From Ignavibacteria bacterium (GTDB lineage: Bacteria; Bacteroidota; Ignavibacteria; Ignavibacteriales; Melioribacteraceae): a stretch of 6,337 nucleotides of DNA. The position numbers and the translations under genes were made by a program. The DNA lies in assembly GCA_027347805.1 (NCBI GenBank), contig DAIEQP010000423.1, positions 1 to 6,337 on the forward strand, read 5' to 3'. The notes under the pieces were generated by a model, which saw only the letters and a program-made list of their open reading frames with translations, did not search any database and was not told where the DNA came from. How positions within the stretch are numbered: position 1 is the first letter of the stretch; every line of letters begins with the position of its first letter. This document shows positions 1-5,471 of the stretch, in pieces.

Positions 1-640
1 GAACTTTTGGAATATCATCACCGACTATCATTATTTCCGAAATTTTTAATGATAACCGTTTGCCCAAACTTCCTCCCGGATGAAGCAAAGCAAAATCCTG
101 TGCCGTAAATCCGCGCATTTCAAGTAAAGATATTGCGAGTGCATCACCCATAACAAGCGCAGCAGTTGTAGATGATGTTGGAGCTAAATCATAAGGACAA
201 GCTTCCTCTTTAACAGAAACATTTAATATCAGATCGCAATCTCGAGCTAATTTTGATTCTGTTTCTCCAAACATTCCTATAAGTGGCACGCCAATTCGTT
301 TGAACATAGGAACAAGATTTAATAATTCCTCGGTATTACCGCTCTTAGAAATCAAAATTACAATATCTTCTTTTCGAACCATTCCAAGATCGCCATGTAA
401 CGCATCGGTTGGGTGCAAAAATATAGAAGCGGTACCAGTTGAATTTAGTGTTGCAACAATTTTTCTTGCAATCAATCCGGATTTTCCCATGCCGGTAAAA
501 ACAACTCTGCCAGTTGATTTAAAAATTAAATTAACTGCATCAGCAAAATTTATATCAATACTATCAATCAGGTTTTGAACAGCATCAGATTCAATACTAA
601 CTACTTCTTTTCCTTTCGCAATTATTTGTTCCGAATTCAC
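1..640 (-). CDS. kdsD: D-arabinose-5-phosphate isomerase (KdsD/GutQ family), 3' end cut by window edge
   Basis: Interconverts ribulose-5-phosphate and arabinose-5-phosphate, the first committed step of KDO synthesis; cytoplasmic. The visible 213 residues cover the whole SIS domain (about 35-170) and the beginning of the first CBS domain (from about 198, ISEIMIVGDDIPKV); the remaining CBS region lies beyond base 1. Visible family motifs are TGMGKSG (49-55), HGDLG (82-86), SKSGNTEE (98-105), EACPYDLAPTSSTTAALVMGDALA (given by position 146-169) and LLHPGGSLGKR (185-195). The four catalytic residues known from E. coli KdsD (K59, E111, E152, H193) align at a constant offset of six to K53, E105, E146 and H187, so the enzyme looks active. 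The start is GTG at 640, chosen because an AGAGGA ribosome site sits 4-5 nt upstream and the overlapping ATG at 642 is followed at once by TGA. It follows the unknown 248-aa gene by 8 bp, as the last visible gene of the operon. Confidence 0.95.
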   Translation of the reverse strand, partial: MNSEQIIAKGKEVVSIESDAVQNLIDSIDINFADAVNLIFKSTGRVVFTGMGKSGLIARKIVATLNSTGTASIFLHPTDALHGDLGMVRKEDIVILISKSGNTEELLNLVPMFKRIGVPLIGMFGETESKLARDCDLILNVSVKEEACPYDLAPTSSTTAALVMGDALAISLLEMRGFTAQDFALLHPGGSLGKRLSLKISEIMIVGDDIPKV

Positions 641-650
641 ATTTTCCTCT
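641..650 (-). promoter_or_regulatory. Ribosome binding site for kdsD
   Basis: The minus strand reads AGAGGAAAAT directly before GTG. The purine box overlaps the TAG stop of the upstream gene, which suggests translational coupling. It decides the GTG start at 640 over any internal start: the next in-frame ATG lies at residue 51, inside the SIS domain. Confidence 0.65.
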
Positions 651-1395
651 ACTTCTTCAAAAAATCGATGAATGATTTTTTTCTTTGAACCATTTTAGGA
701 TCGAAAAGTGAATAGTCAACATCAATTCTATTCCAGTATTTATTATAAAGAAGAAATGCCTGTCCCAGTTTTTCATCATCAAAACTTGAGAGAGATGTAA
801 ACAATCTGTTTGGATTGAGCGCAACTTCCGGGTCCCTTTCTTCCATCAACAGCATAAGTTCATTATAAAAATTCGTAACAGGAATTAAATAATTCACTTC
901 ATCCTTTGCATTATAGACCCAGATTTTTCTGTGTGCTGAGGCAATAACAAGGACAAGTGATTTTAAAATCAGATGAATTTCACGAACGTCGGAATTATCG
1001 TACGGAGCTTTTTGACCCGGCACCCAATTTGAGTATGTCCAGCGATATTTTTCCTCAAGTTCACCAATCTTTGTAGCTATTTCGATGTTTTGCAGATCAA
1101 TTTCAATTTGATCATCGTTTTCATGATGAATTGTAACATAGATTTCATGATCACCGTATACAATTTTTGAAATGGCGAAAATCGGCGTTGAAGAAGATTC
1201 AATGTCAAGATCGGAATCAAGTTTTCCAAGTATAAAATTTCCTCTGCCAAATCTTCCATGGCCAAGCACTACCATTTGCTCAATCTTCTCTCTATAAAGT
1301 TTATAACCGATTTTATTTTCCGGAAGAGCAGAAAATAATAATTCCTTCTCTTCGGCTGATAAATCTCTTGGGAAATGTTCTTTGCCGTTTGTCAT
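649..1395 (-). CDS. Unknown 248-aa cytoplasmic protein within the KDO operon; possible nucleotidyltransferase-like fold
   Basis: I do not recognise this family. The protein is soluble and acidic in its N-terminal half, with no signal peptide or convincing membrane segment. Residues 10-40 look helical and charged. Residues 41-66 form a hydrophobic strand followed by a Gly/Arg-rich turn (LGHGRFGRGN, 44-53) and then SDLDIE (61-66); a further strand carries IEIDL (97-101). The order of glycine-rich turn, D62-x-D64 and a later D100 resembles the layout of the DNA polymerase beta-type nucleotidyltransferase fold (hG[GS]...DhDh...D), but the usual Ser after the Gly is His46, so this is only a hint. 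Residues 135-248 look mainly helical, with many aromatic residues. It starts 1 bp after the kdsC-like stop (TAATATG) and ends 8 bp before kdsD, so it is almost certainly co-transcribed with them; a role linked to LPS-core synthesis is possible but unproven. Confidence 0.85.
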   Translation of the reverse strand: MTNGKEHFPRDLSAEEKELLFSALPENKIGYKLYREKIEQMVVLGHGRFGRGNFILGKLDSDLDIESSSTPIFAISKIVYGDHEIYVTIHHENDDQIEIDLQNIEIATKIGELEEKYRWTYSNWVPGQKAPYDNSDVREIHLILKSLVLVIASAHRKIWVYNAKDEVNYLIPVTNFYNELMLLMEERDPEVALNPNRLFTSLSSFDDEKLGQAFLLYNKYWNRIDVDYSLFDPKMVQRKKSFIDFLKK

Positions 1396-1396
1396 A

Positions 1397-1885
1397 TTAA
1401 TTCATCTTTTTTGATTCTTTAAAGTAATCTATTATTTCCTGTAAAACTTCTCCACTATTATTTTTTGCAGTAAAAGTAACAACTCGTTTTACTTCTCTTC
1501 TTCCGTCTTTTGGAGATGAAGAGAGCCCGCATTTTTGCAGTAAAGGAATATCCAGCATATCATCGCCGATATAAAAAATATTTTTGTAATCTATATTCAA
1601 TTTACCAGATAAATCATTAACCATCTGTACTTTATCAAGTGAAGCAGAAACCAAAATGCAGCCTCCTTCTTCTTTTAATCTTGATACCAATTCATCATTT
1701 CTTGAAGTAACAATACCGAACATTGCACCAAGTTTTTTCAGCTCTTCACAGCCCGAATGTAATTTTTTTATCAGTCCAGCTAAGCTTTCCGGCGATACAA
1801 CAAAACTTTTTGGTATTAAAACTCCTTCCAGATCAAACAAAAACAATTTAATGCCTACAAATCTTTTAACCAATTCACTTTTCAT
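1397..1885 (-). CDS. kdsC: KdsC-like HAD phosphatase (probable KDO-8-phosphate phosphatase) with altered motif I
   Basis: A 162-aa C0-type HAD protein without a cap domain, the size typical of KdsC, which hydrolyses KDO-8-phosphate to KDO and phosphate. HAD motif I is LFLFDLEGVL (14-23): nucleophile D18 is present, but the general acid/base position, normally Asp, is Glu20. Motif II is IVTSRN (58-63), motif III is probably K85 in SASLDK, and motif IV is IGDDMLDIP (106-114) with D108, D109 and D112. The stretch after motif I (24-45) lacks the F-x-x-x-DG-x-G flap usual in KdsC, and the C-terminal Gly-rich substrate tail is reduced to NNSGEVLQEI. Function is therefore assigned from fold, length and position immediately after kdsA, whose end it overlaps by 11 bp. 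It could instead be a related sugar-phosphate phosphatase or have lost activity. The ATG at 1885 is the sensible start; only a weak GAAGA lies upstream. Confidence 0.85.
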   Translation of the reverse strand: MKSELVKRFVGIKLFLFDLEGVLIPKSFVVSPESLAGLIKKLHSGCEELKKLGAMFGIVTSRNDELVSRLKEEGGCILVSASLDKVQMVNDLSGKLNIDYKNIFYIGDDMLDIPLLQKCGLSSSPKDGRREVKRVVTFTAKNNSGEVLQEIIDYFKESKKMN

Positions 1886-2690
1886 TCTTCACAATTTCAT
1901 CTAGTTGTTTAATTGTAACAAGCAGTTTATGCAGCGAATCCAAAGGCAATTGACTGGCAGCATCACTAAGTGCTTTTGCAGGATCGGGATGAACTTCAAG
2001 GAATAATCCATCAATACCGACTGCAACAGCAGCTTTTGCAAGAGTATGAATATACTGCCTCTCACCACCGGATTCATTTCCTTTACTCGGAAGTTGAACT
2101 GCATGCGTAGCATCCATAATAACAGGATAACCAAACTGACGCATAATCTGCAAGCTGCGCATATCAACAACAAGATTATGATAACCAAATGTGGTTCCTC
2201 TTTCAGTCAACATAATTTTTTTGTTTTTCGTGTGTTCTATTTTTTCAATAACATGTTTCATATCCTGAGGAGCAAGAAACTGTCCTTTCTTAACATTAAC
2301 AGCTTTACCGGTCCTTCCGGCAGCAACAAGCAGATCTGTTTGCCTGCATAGAAACGCCGGAATCTGTATTACATCAGCTACATGAGAAATGGGTTCAACT
2401 TCTCTTTCATCGTGAACGTCTGTTAAAATCGGCAGAGAAAATTCCTTTTTAACTTTTGATAAAATTTTTAATGCTTTCTCAAAGTGAATTCCGCTAAAAG
2501 AATGAATACTTGTTCTATTTGCTTTTTTGAAACTTGATTTAAAAATGAAAGGCATTTTTAAATCATCAGTAATTTTTTTTATTGCCTCTGCTGTTTTAAG
2601 TGTAATTTTTTCATTTTCAACTACACAAGGACCGGCAATTAAAACTAAAGGATTGCCATCGCCAATTTTGAGTTTGTTAATTTTAACCAT
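1875..2690 (-). CDS. kdsA: 3-deoxy-8-phosphooctulonate synthase (KDO-8-P synthase), metal-dependent class
   Basis: Condenses phosphoenolpyruvate with arabinose-5-phosphate to KDO-8-phosphate; cytoplasmic TIM-barrel enzyme of the DAHP synthase class. The 271 aa are full length. Visible signatures are LIAGPCVVEN (17-26), FKSSFKKANRTSIHSFSG (50-67, with the KANR phosphate/PEP-binding motif), ILTDVHD (88-94), IQIPAFLCRQTDLL (108-121), LTERGTTFGYHNLVVDMR (161-178) and MDATHAVQLP (192-201). The metal ligands known from Aquifex KdsA (C11, H185, E222, D233) match C22, H196, E232 and D243. Cys22 in place of the Asn found in E. coli KdsA places it in the metal-dependent class. The ATG at 2690 is 12 bp after the ruvB stop with only a weak upstream purine stretch (AAAAAGTGA). 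Its 3' end overlaps the next gene, so it is likely translationally coupled to the phosphatase of the following step. Confidence 0.97.
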   Translation of the reverse strand: MVKINKLKIGDGNPLVLIAGPCVVENEKITLKTAEAIKKITDDLKMPFIFKSSFKKANRTSIHSFSGIHFEKALKILSKVKKEFSLPILTDVHDEREVEPISHVADVIQIPAFLCRQTDLLVAAGRTGKAVNVKKGQFLAPQDMKHVIEKIEHTKNKKIMLTERGTTFGYHNLVVDMRSLQIMRQFGYPVIMDATHAVQLPSKGNESGGERQYIHTLAKAAVAVGIDGLFLEVHPDPAKALSDAASQLPLDSLHKLLVTIKQLDEIVKNEK

Positions 2691-2702
2691 AGCGTCACTT
2701 TT

Positions 2703-3734
2703 TTATTGAAATAAATTTTCTTGTGATTTATAACTCCCCCTCTTTTTATTGAAGCGAATATATGCAAGATCTGTTGCTTCTCTACCGCGGGGAGTTCGTT
2801 GAATAAATCCTTGTTGAATTAAAAACGGTTCGTAAACTTCTTCAATTGTGCCGGGGTCCTCATTCACTGCAACTGATAAAGTATTCAAACCAACCGGACC
2901 GCCACCAAACTTTTCTATTATTGCTAGAATAATATCTTTATCCATTTCATCAAGACCAAATTCATCAACCTCTAATGAGTTTAATGCACGTTTAGTAACC
3001 TGTAGATCAATTCCATTTTTATTTTCATAGTCAGCAAAATCTCTGGTTCTCCTCAATAATCTGTTAGCAATTCTTGGTGTACCTCTTGAACGTTTTGCCA
3101 ATTCGTCTGCTGCATCTCCATCAATATTGATTTTTAGAATTCCGGCTGATCTATGAATTATTTTGCTGATTAAATTGCTTTCGTAATAATCCAACCTGGA
3201 TTTGATTCCAAATCTATCTCGTAATGGTGCGGTGAGTAAACCGGCTCTTGTAGTTGCACCAATTAAAGTATAATGAGGAAGTTTTATTTGAACGGTTCTT
3301 GCATTAGGCCCGCTGTCAATCATAATATCAAGTTTATAGTCTTCCATTGCAGAATAAAGATATTCTTCAACAACCGGACTCAATCTATGAATTTCATCAA
3401 TAAACAAAACAGATTTTTCTTCAAGAGTTGTAAGTAAACCGGCAAGATCTCCCGGTTTTTCAAGAACAGGCCCCGAAGTTATTTTTATTTTAACACCAAG
3501 TTCATTTGCGATAATATTTGCAAGGGTTGTTTTACCTAAGCCGGGAGGGCCTGTAAGAAGAACATGGTCTAAGCTTTCGCCTCTTTTTTTTGCCGCGCCG
3601 ATAAATACTTTTAAATTATCAGTAATTTTAGACTGACCGGTAAAATCAAGAAATGTTTTTGGCCGAAGCGAGAACTCGATTTTTTTCTCTTCATCATTTG
3701 GAATCGGATTCAAGTTCTCTGCTCTTTTTTTCAA
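2703..3734 (-). CDS. ruvB: Holliday junction branch migration ATPase RuvB
   Basis: Hexameric AAA+ motor that, with RuvA, drives branch migration of Holliday junctions. The 343 aa are full length. Walker A is GPPGLGKT (62-69), Walker B LFIDEIHRL (110-118, D113/E114), sensor 1 GATTRAG (159-165), the arginine-finger region APLRDRFG (169-176) and sensor 2 RGTPRIANRLLRR (from 217, R221). The C-terminal winged helix ends with the usual QRTPRGREATDLAYIRF. The start is TTG at 3734: the codon just upstream is an in-frame TAG, no other start precedes the conserved N-terminus, and a GGAG box lies 6 nt ahead. The TTG overlaps the acyltransferase TGA as TTGA, indicating coupled translation. Neither ruvA nor ruvC is adjacent in this window; instead it sits upstream of kdsA in an envelope-biosynthesis operon. 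Confidence 0.98.
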   Translation of the reverse strand: MKKRAENLNPIPNDEEKKIEFSLRPKTFLDFTGQSKITDNLKVFIGAAKKRGESLDHVLLTGPPGLGKTTLANIIANELGVKIKITSGPVLEKPGDLAGLLTTLEEKSVLFIDEIHRLSPVVEEYLYSAMEDYKLDIMIDSGPNARTVQIKLPHYTLIGATTRAGLLTAPLRDRFGIKSRLDYYESNLISKIIHRSAGILKINIDGDAADELAKRSRGTPRIANRLLRRTRDFADYENKNGIDLQVTKRALNSLEVDEFGLDEMDKDIILAIIEKFGGGPVGLNTLSVAVNEDPGTIEEVYEPFLIQQGFIQRTPRGREATDLAYIRFNKKRGSYKSQENLFQ

Positions 3735-4807
3735 CTAATACTCCGTTTACTTTGAAAAGGAAATAATTTCTTTTTCAAGATAGATTTATTTTTATCAATA
3801 AAATGTACCATCAGAAACATTAAAATAATTAATGCAATTGCAGCCAAAATTGATTCTGTAAGGTTAAGTGTTTTTGGCCAGAACATTCCAAATCCGGGAA
3901 TCCACGCACTTCCATAAAGAATTATAATATGAATTGCATAAATTAACAACGTATACTGTCCAACTAATTTAATTATTTCCGGTATACGTTTAATATAAAC
4001 TGCTATTATTGACATGAATCCGTTTAGAATAAAGATTCCTGATAATCTCATCAACACTACAAAAATATTATCTGTAATGTAATATTTATAACCAAATGCT
4101 TTTGCTTGAATAAAAATTACTATTAATGATGCGACTCCAAATCCCAAGCCTGTAAGCATTAATCCGGCACTGAATTTTTTCTGCAAATAGATTCCCGGAT
4201 TCTTTGCTAAATAACTTCCTAGAATAGCTCCCACTAAAACATATCCGCTCCAGGGAAAAATAGGAAACAGAGATAATGTTCCTGCATACAACCATGCTGC
4301 GAATGGAATAGGCAGATAATTTGCCCAATTAATATTTTCAGTTACATTCCACATTAAAAAGAAAAATGCAGCTCCGATTCCAAAAACCAAAAGATCACTC
4401 AGTTTAAATTTTTCTGCAATAAAAGCAAGAATAAGAACTAATAGGATTCCGAAACCAATTAGGTGAAGCGCATCAACAGTAAAAAAAGTTAACCACTGAT
4501 CGTTGGACACTTCACTAAATTCTACAACTCTATGTGAAGGATAACGAAGAAGATATCCTGTTAATATTAAAATGAGAAATCTTTTTACTCCTTTTTTTAC
4601 TCTTTTATTCTGATCAAAAGGTAAATTAACCAGGCGAAACAAGTAAGTAAATGCGACACCGGAGGAAAACATAAATATTGGCGCGGTAAATCCCCTTATA
4701 GTAAACCAGGCACTAAAAAAAACAGAATCATATGTTCTATAATTATCAGCAAGGAAGGTATCAATTGTATGTCCCTGAACCATCAAAATAACTGCAAGAG
4801 CTCGCAT
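3731..4807 (-). CDS. Multi-pass membrane acyltransferase, HGSNAT/DUF1624-like; N-terminus apparently frameshifted
   Basis: Polytopic inner-membrane protein of about 358 aa with roughly ten hydrophobic segments and a basic C-terminal tail (KNKSILKKKLFPFQSKRS). From the ATG at 4807 it begins MRALAVILMVQGHTID, the family's first membrane helix with candidate catalytic His13, then RGFTAPIFMFSSGVAF, later FFTVDALHLIGFGILL and PWSGYVLVGAILGSYL; these resemble the heparan-alpha-glucosaminide N-acetyltransferase catalytic family (DUF1624) and, more distantly, acyltransferase family 3. Such proteins move acyl groups from cytoplasmic acyl-CoA to glycans across the membrane; the substrate here is unknown. 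The conserved residues normally before RAL (an IDL-type stretch) are encoded just upstream in the same frame, but two stops (TGA TAG, 4831-4826) block extension. A good RBS and ATG exist at 4848 in another frame, so a one-base deletion or sequence error seems likely. The stop overlaps the ruvB start. A TTG at 4810 is an alternative start. Confidence 0.85.
   Translation of the reverse strand: MRALAVILMVQGHTIDTFLADNYRTYDSVFFSAWFTIRGFTAPIFMFSSGVAFTYLFRLVNLPFDQNKRVKKGVKRFLILILTGYLLRYPSHRVVEFSEVSNDQWLTFFTVDALHLIGFGILLVLILAFIAEKFKLSDLLVFGIGAAFFFLMWNVTENINWANYLPIPFAAWLYAGTLSLFPIFPWSGYVLVGAILGSYLAKNPGIYLQKKFSAGLMLTGLGFGVASLIVIFIQAKAFGYKYYITDNIFVVLMRLSGIFILNGFMSIIAVYIKRIPEIIKLVGQYTLLIYAIHIIILYGSAWIPGFGMFWPKTLNLTESILAAIALIILMFLMVHFIDKNKSILKKKLFPFQSKRSIS
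3741..3744 (-). promoter_or_regulatory. Ribosome binding site for ruvB (TTG start)
   Basis: GGAG on the minus strand, 6 nt before the TTG at 3734 and inside the last codons of the acyltransferase gene. It supports a TTG start in a TTGA stop/start overlap. Confidence 0.6.
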
Positions 4808-4848
4808 CAAATCAATAAAATTATTCTATCACGTTTGGGTTTGGTCAT
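4808..4848 (-). pseudogene. Out-of-frame 5' end of the acyltransferase gene (apparent -1 base)
   Basis: From ATG 4848 the minus strand reads MTKPKRDRII and then LLI-stop; adding one T in the TTTT run at 4820-4817 would give MTKPKRDRIIFIDLMRALAV, matching the start expected of this acyltransferase family and joining directly to the downstream frame. The ATG has an AAGGA box 5 nt upstream, whereas the in-frame ATG at 4807 has no recognisable RBS. The alternative is a 13-codon leader peptide whose TGA overlaps the downstream ATG (TGATG) and couples translation. Confidence 0.6.
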
Positions 4849-4853
4849 CAAGT

Positions 4854-4858
4854 TCCTT
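4854..4858 (-). promoter_or_regulatory. Ribosome binding site for the ATG at 4848
   Basis: AAGGA on the minus strand with a 5-nt spacer to the ATG at 4848. It is one of the best Shine-Dalgarno matches in the window and argues that 4848 is the original start of the acyltransferase gene. Confidence 0.6.
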
Positions 4859-4867
4859 GTTTGAATG

Positions 4868-4899
4868 CAAAAATAATTAAACCCTCTGATTAATTGAAA
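4868..4899 (-). promoter_or_regulatory. Candidate promoter of the acyltransferase-ruvB-kds operon
   Basis: On the minus strand TTTC (4899-4896), a 20-nt spacer and TATTTTTG (4875-4868) fit the Bacteroidota-type primary sigma consensus TTTG-N19-21-TAnnTTTG (one mismatch, in the -33 box). The -7 box ends 19 nt before the ATG at 4848, leaving a very short 5' UTR containing the AAGGA box. AT-rich sequence makes chance matches easy; there is no experimental support. Confidence 0.4.
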
Positions 4900-4915
4900 A
4901 CATTCTATTCATGCA

Positions 4916-4937
4916 GAACCCCGAATAATCGGGGTTC
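4916..4937. terminator. Perfect 9-bp hairpin, possible terminator or 3'-end stabiliser of the B12-domain gene
   Basis: GAACCCCGA (4916-4924), loop ATAA, TCGGGGTTC (4929-4937): a complete inverted repeat, strikingly GC-rich for this AT-rich gap, beginning 13 nt after the stop of the cobalamin-binding gene. It lies just upstream of the candidate operon promoter, which fits a transcript end. Neither strand has the T-run of a classic intrinsic terminator after the stem, so it may instead be an RNA-stabilising stem or one copy of a dispersed palindromic repeat. No second copy is seen in this window. Confidence 0.45.
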
Positions 4938-4950
4938 AAATGACTTATAA

Positions 4951-5358
4951 TTAATTTCTTGGATGGTTCGCAACCCAATCGACAAGAAATTTAATTATCT
5001 CCTTTGTTGAAGTGCCAGGTGTAAAAAGTTCTCCAACTCCAAGTTCTTTTAATTTTATCAGATCAGATTCAGGAATAATTCCACCGCCAAAAAGTAAAAT
5101 ATCATCGGCAGATTTTTCTTTCATCAACTCCAGAATTCGCGGGAAGATAGTCATGTGAGCACCTGAAAGAATACTTATTCCGATTGCATTAACATCTTCT
5201 TGAATAGCCGCTTCAACAATCATTTCTGGCGTTTGACGCAACCCGGTATAAATTACTTCCATTCCTGCATCTCTAAGAGCGGCTGCAACAACTTTTGCAC
5301 CTCTATCGTGACCATCTAACCCAGCTTTGGCGATCAATACTCTAATCTTGTTTTCCAT
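4951..5358 (-). CDS. Stand-alone cobalamin-binding domain protein, methylmalonyl-CoA mutase C-terminal type
   Basis: A 135-aa protein consisting only of the B12-binding Rossmann-like domain found at the C-terminus of methylmalonyl-CoA and related acyl-CoA mutases. It carries the base-off/His-on signature D15-x-H17-x-x-G20 (KAGLDGHDRGAKVV), the SxL motif (ISILSG) and the glycine-rich LFGGGIIP loop, and ends near the domain boundary (FLVDWV). It would bind adenosylcobalamin and needs a separate catalytic TIM-barrel subunit, which is not in this window, so the exact mutase (methylmalonyl-CoA, isobutyryl-CoA or another) cannot be named. The ATG at 5358 is preferred because a GGAG box lies 4 nt upstream and homology begins at once; an in-frame TTG at 5445 would add 29 unrelated residues overlapping the promoter region. 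It is separated from kdsB by 113 bp and probably transcribed alone. Confidence 0.93.
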   Translation of the reverse strand: MENKIRVLIAKAGLDGHDRGAKVVAAALRDAGMEVIYTGLRQTPEMIVEAAIQEDVNAIGISILSGAHMTIFPRILELMKEKSADDILLFGGGIIPESDLIKLKELGVGELFTPGTSTKEIIKFLVDWVANHPRN

Positions 5359-5362
5359 ATTT

Positions 5363-5366
5363 CTCC
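5363..5366 (-). promoter_or_regulatory. Ribosome binding site for the cobalamin-binding protein
   Basis: GGAG on the minus strand, 4 nt before the ATG at 5358. It settles this ATG over the longer TTG-initiated frame from 5445. Confidence 0.6.
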
Positions 5367-5379
5367 AAAATTTAATATG

Positions 5380-5412
5380 TAAAAATACTACCGATACGGG
5401 TAAAAGAACAAA
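5380..5412 (-). promoter_or_regulatory. Candidate promoter of the cobalamin-binding protein gene
   Basis: On the minus strand TTTG (5412-5409), a 21-nt spacer and TATTTTTA (5387-5380) match TTTG-N19-21-TAnnTTTG except for the final base. The -7 box ends 21 nt before the ATG, nearly the same geometry as the candidate promoter at 4868-4899. A sigma70-like alternative, TTGACT (5445-5440) with TATTCA (5421-5416), is weaker in its -10 box. Confidence 0.4.
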
Positions 5413-5471
5413 TTGTGAATATTGTGGATGGCAATTTAAAGTCAACTTGTAAAAGATTTCGAAAGGTTAAT

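Noticed and set aside
300..578. Plus-strand open frame of 92 codons
   Set aside because: It lies entirely antisense to the SIS-domain coding region of kdsD, which shows all catalytic motifs; the plus-strand translation has no recognisable features.
640..642. ATG as a start for kdsD
   Set aside because: It is out of frame with the SIS domain and followed immediately by TGA; the overlapping GTG at 640 is in frame.
4086..4328. 80-codon minus-strand frame inside the acyltransferase gene
   Set aside because: It is a shadow of the membrane-protein gene in another frame, with no start signal or family likeness.
4813..4824. Programmed -1 frameshift site (A ATT TTA) in the acyltransferase 5' region
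   Set aside because: It does not fit the X XXY YYZ heptamer and no clear downstream stimulatory stem was seen, so a deletion or sequence error is simpler; kept only as an alternative.
5359..5445. 29-residue N-terminal extension of the B12-binding protein from a TTG start
   Set aside because: The extension has no family similarity, overlaps the candidate promoter and RBS, and the ATG at 5358 begins exactly where homology begins.
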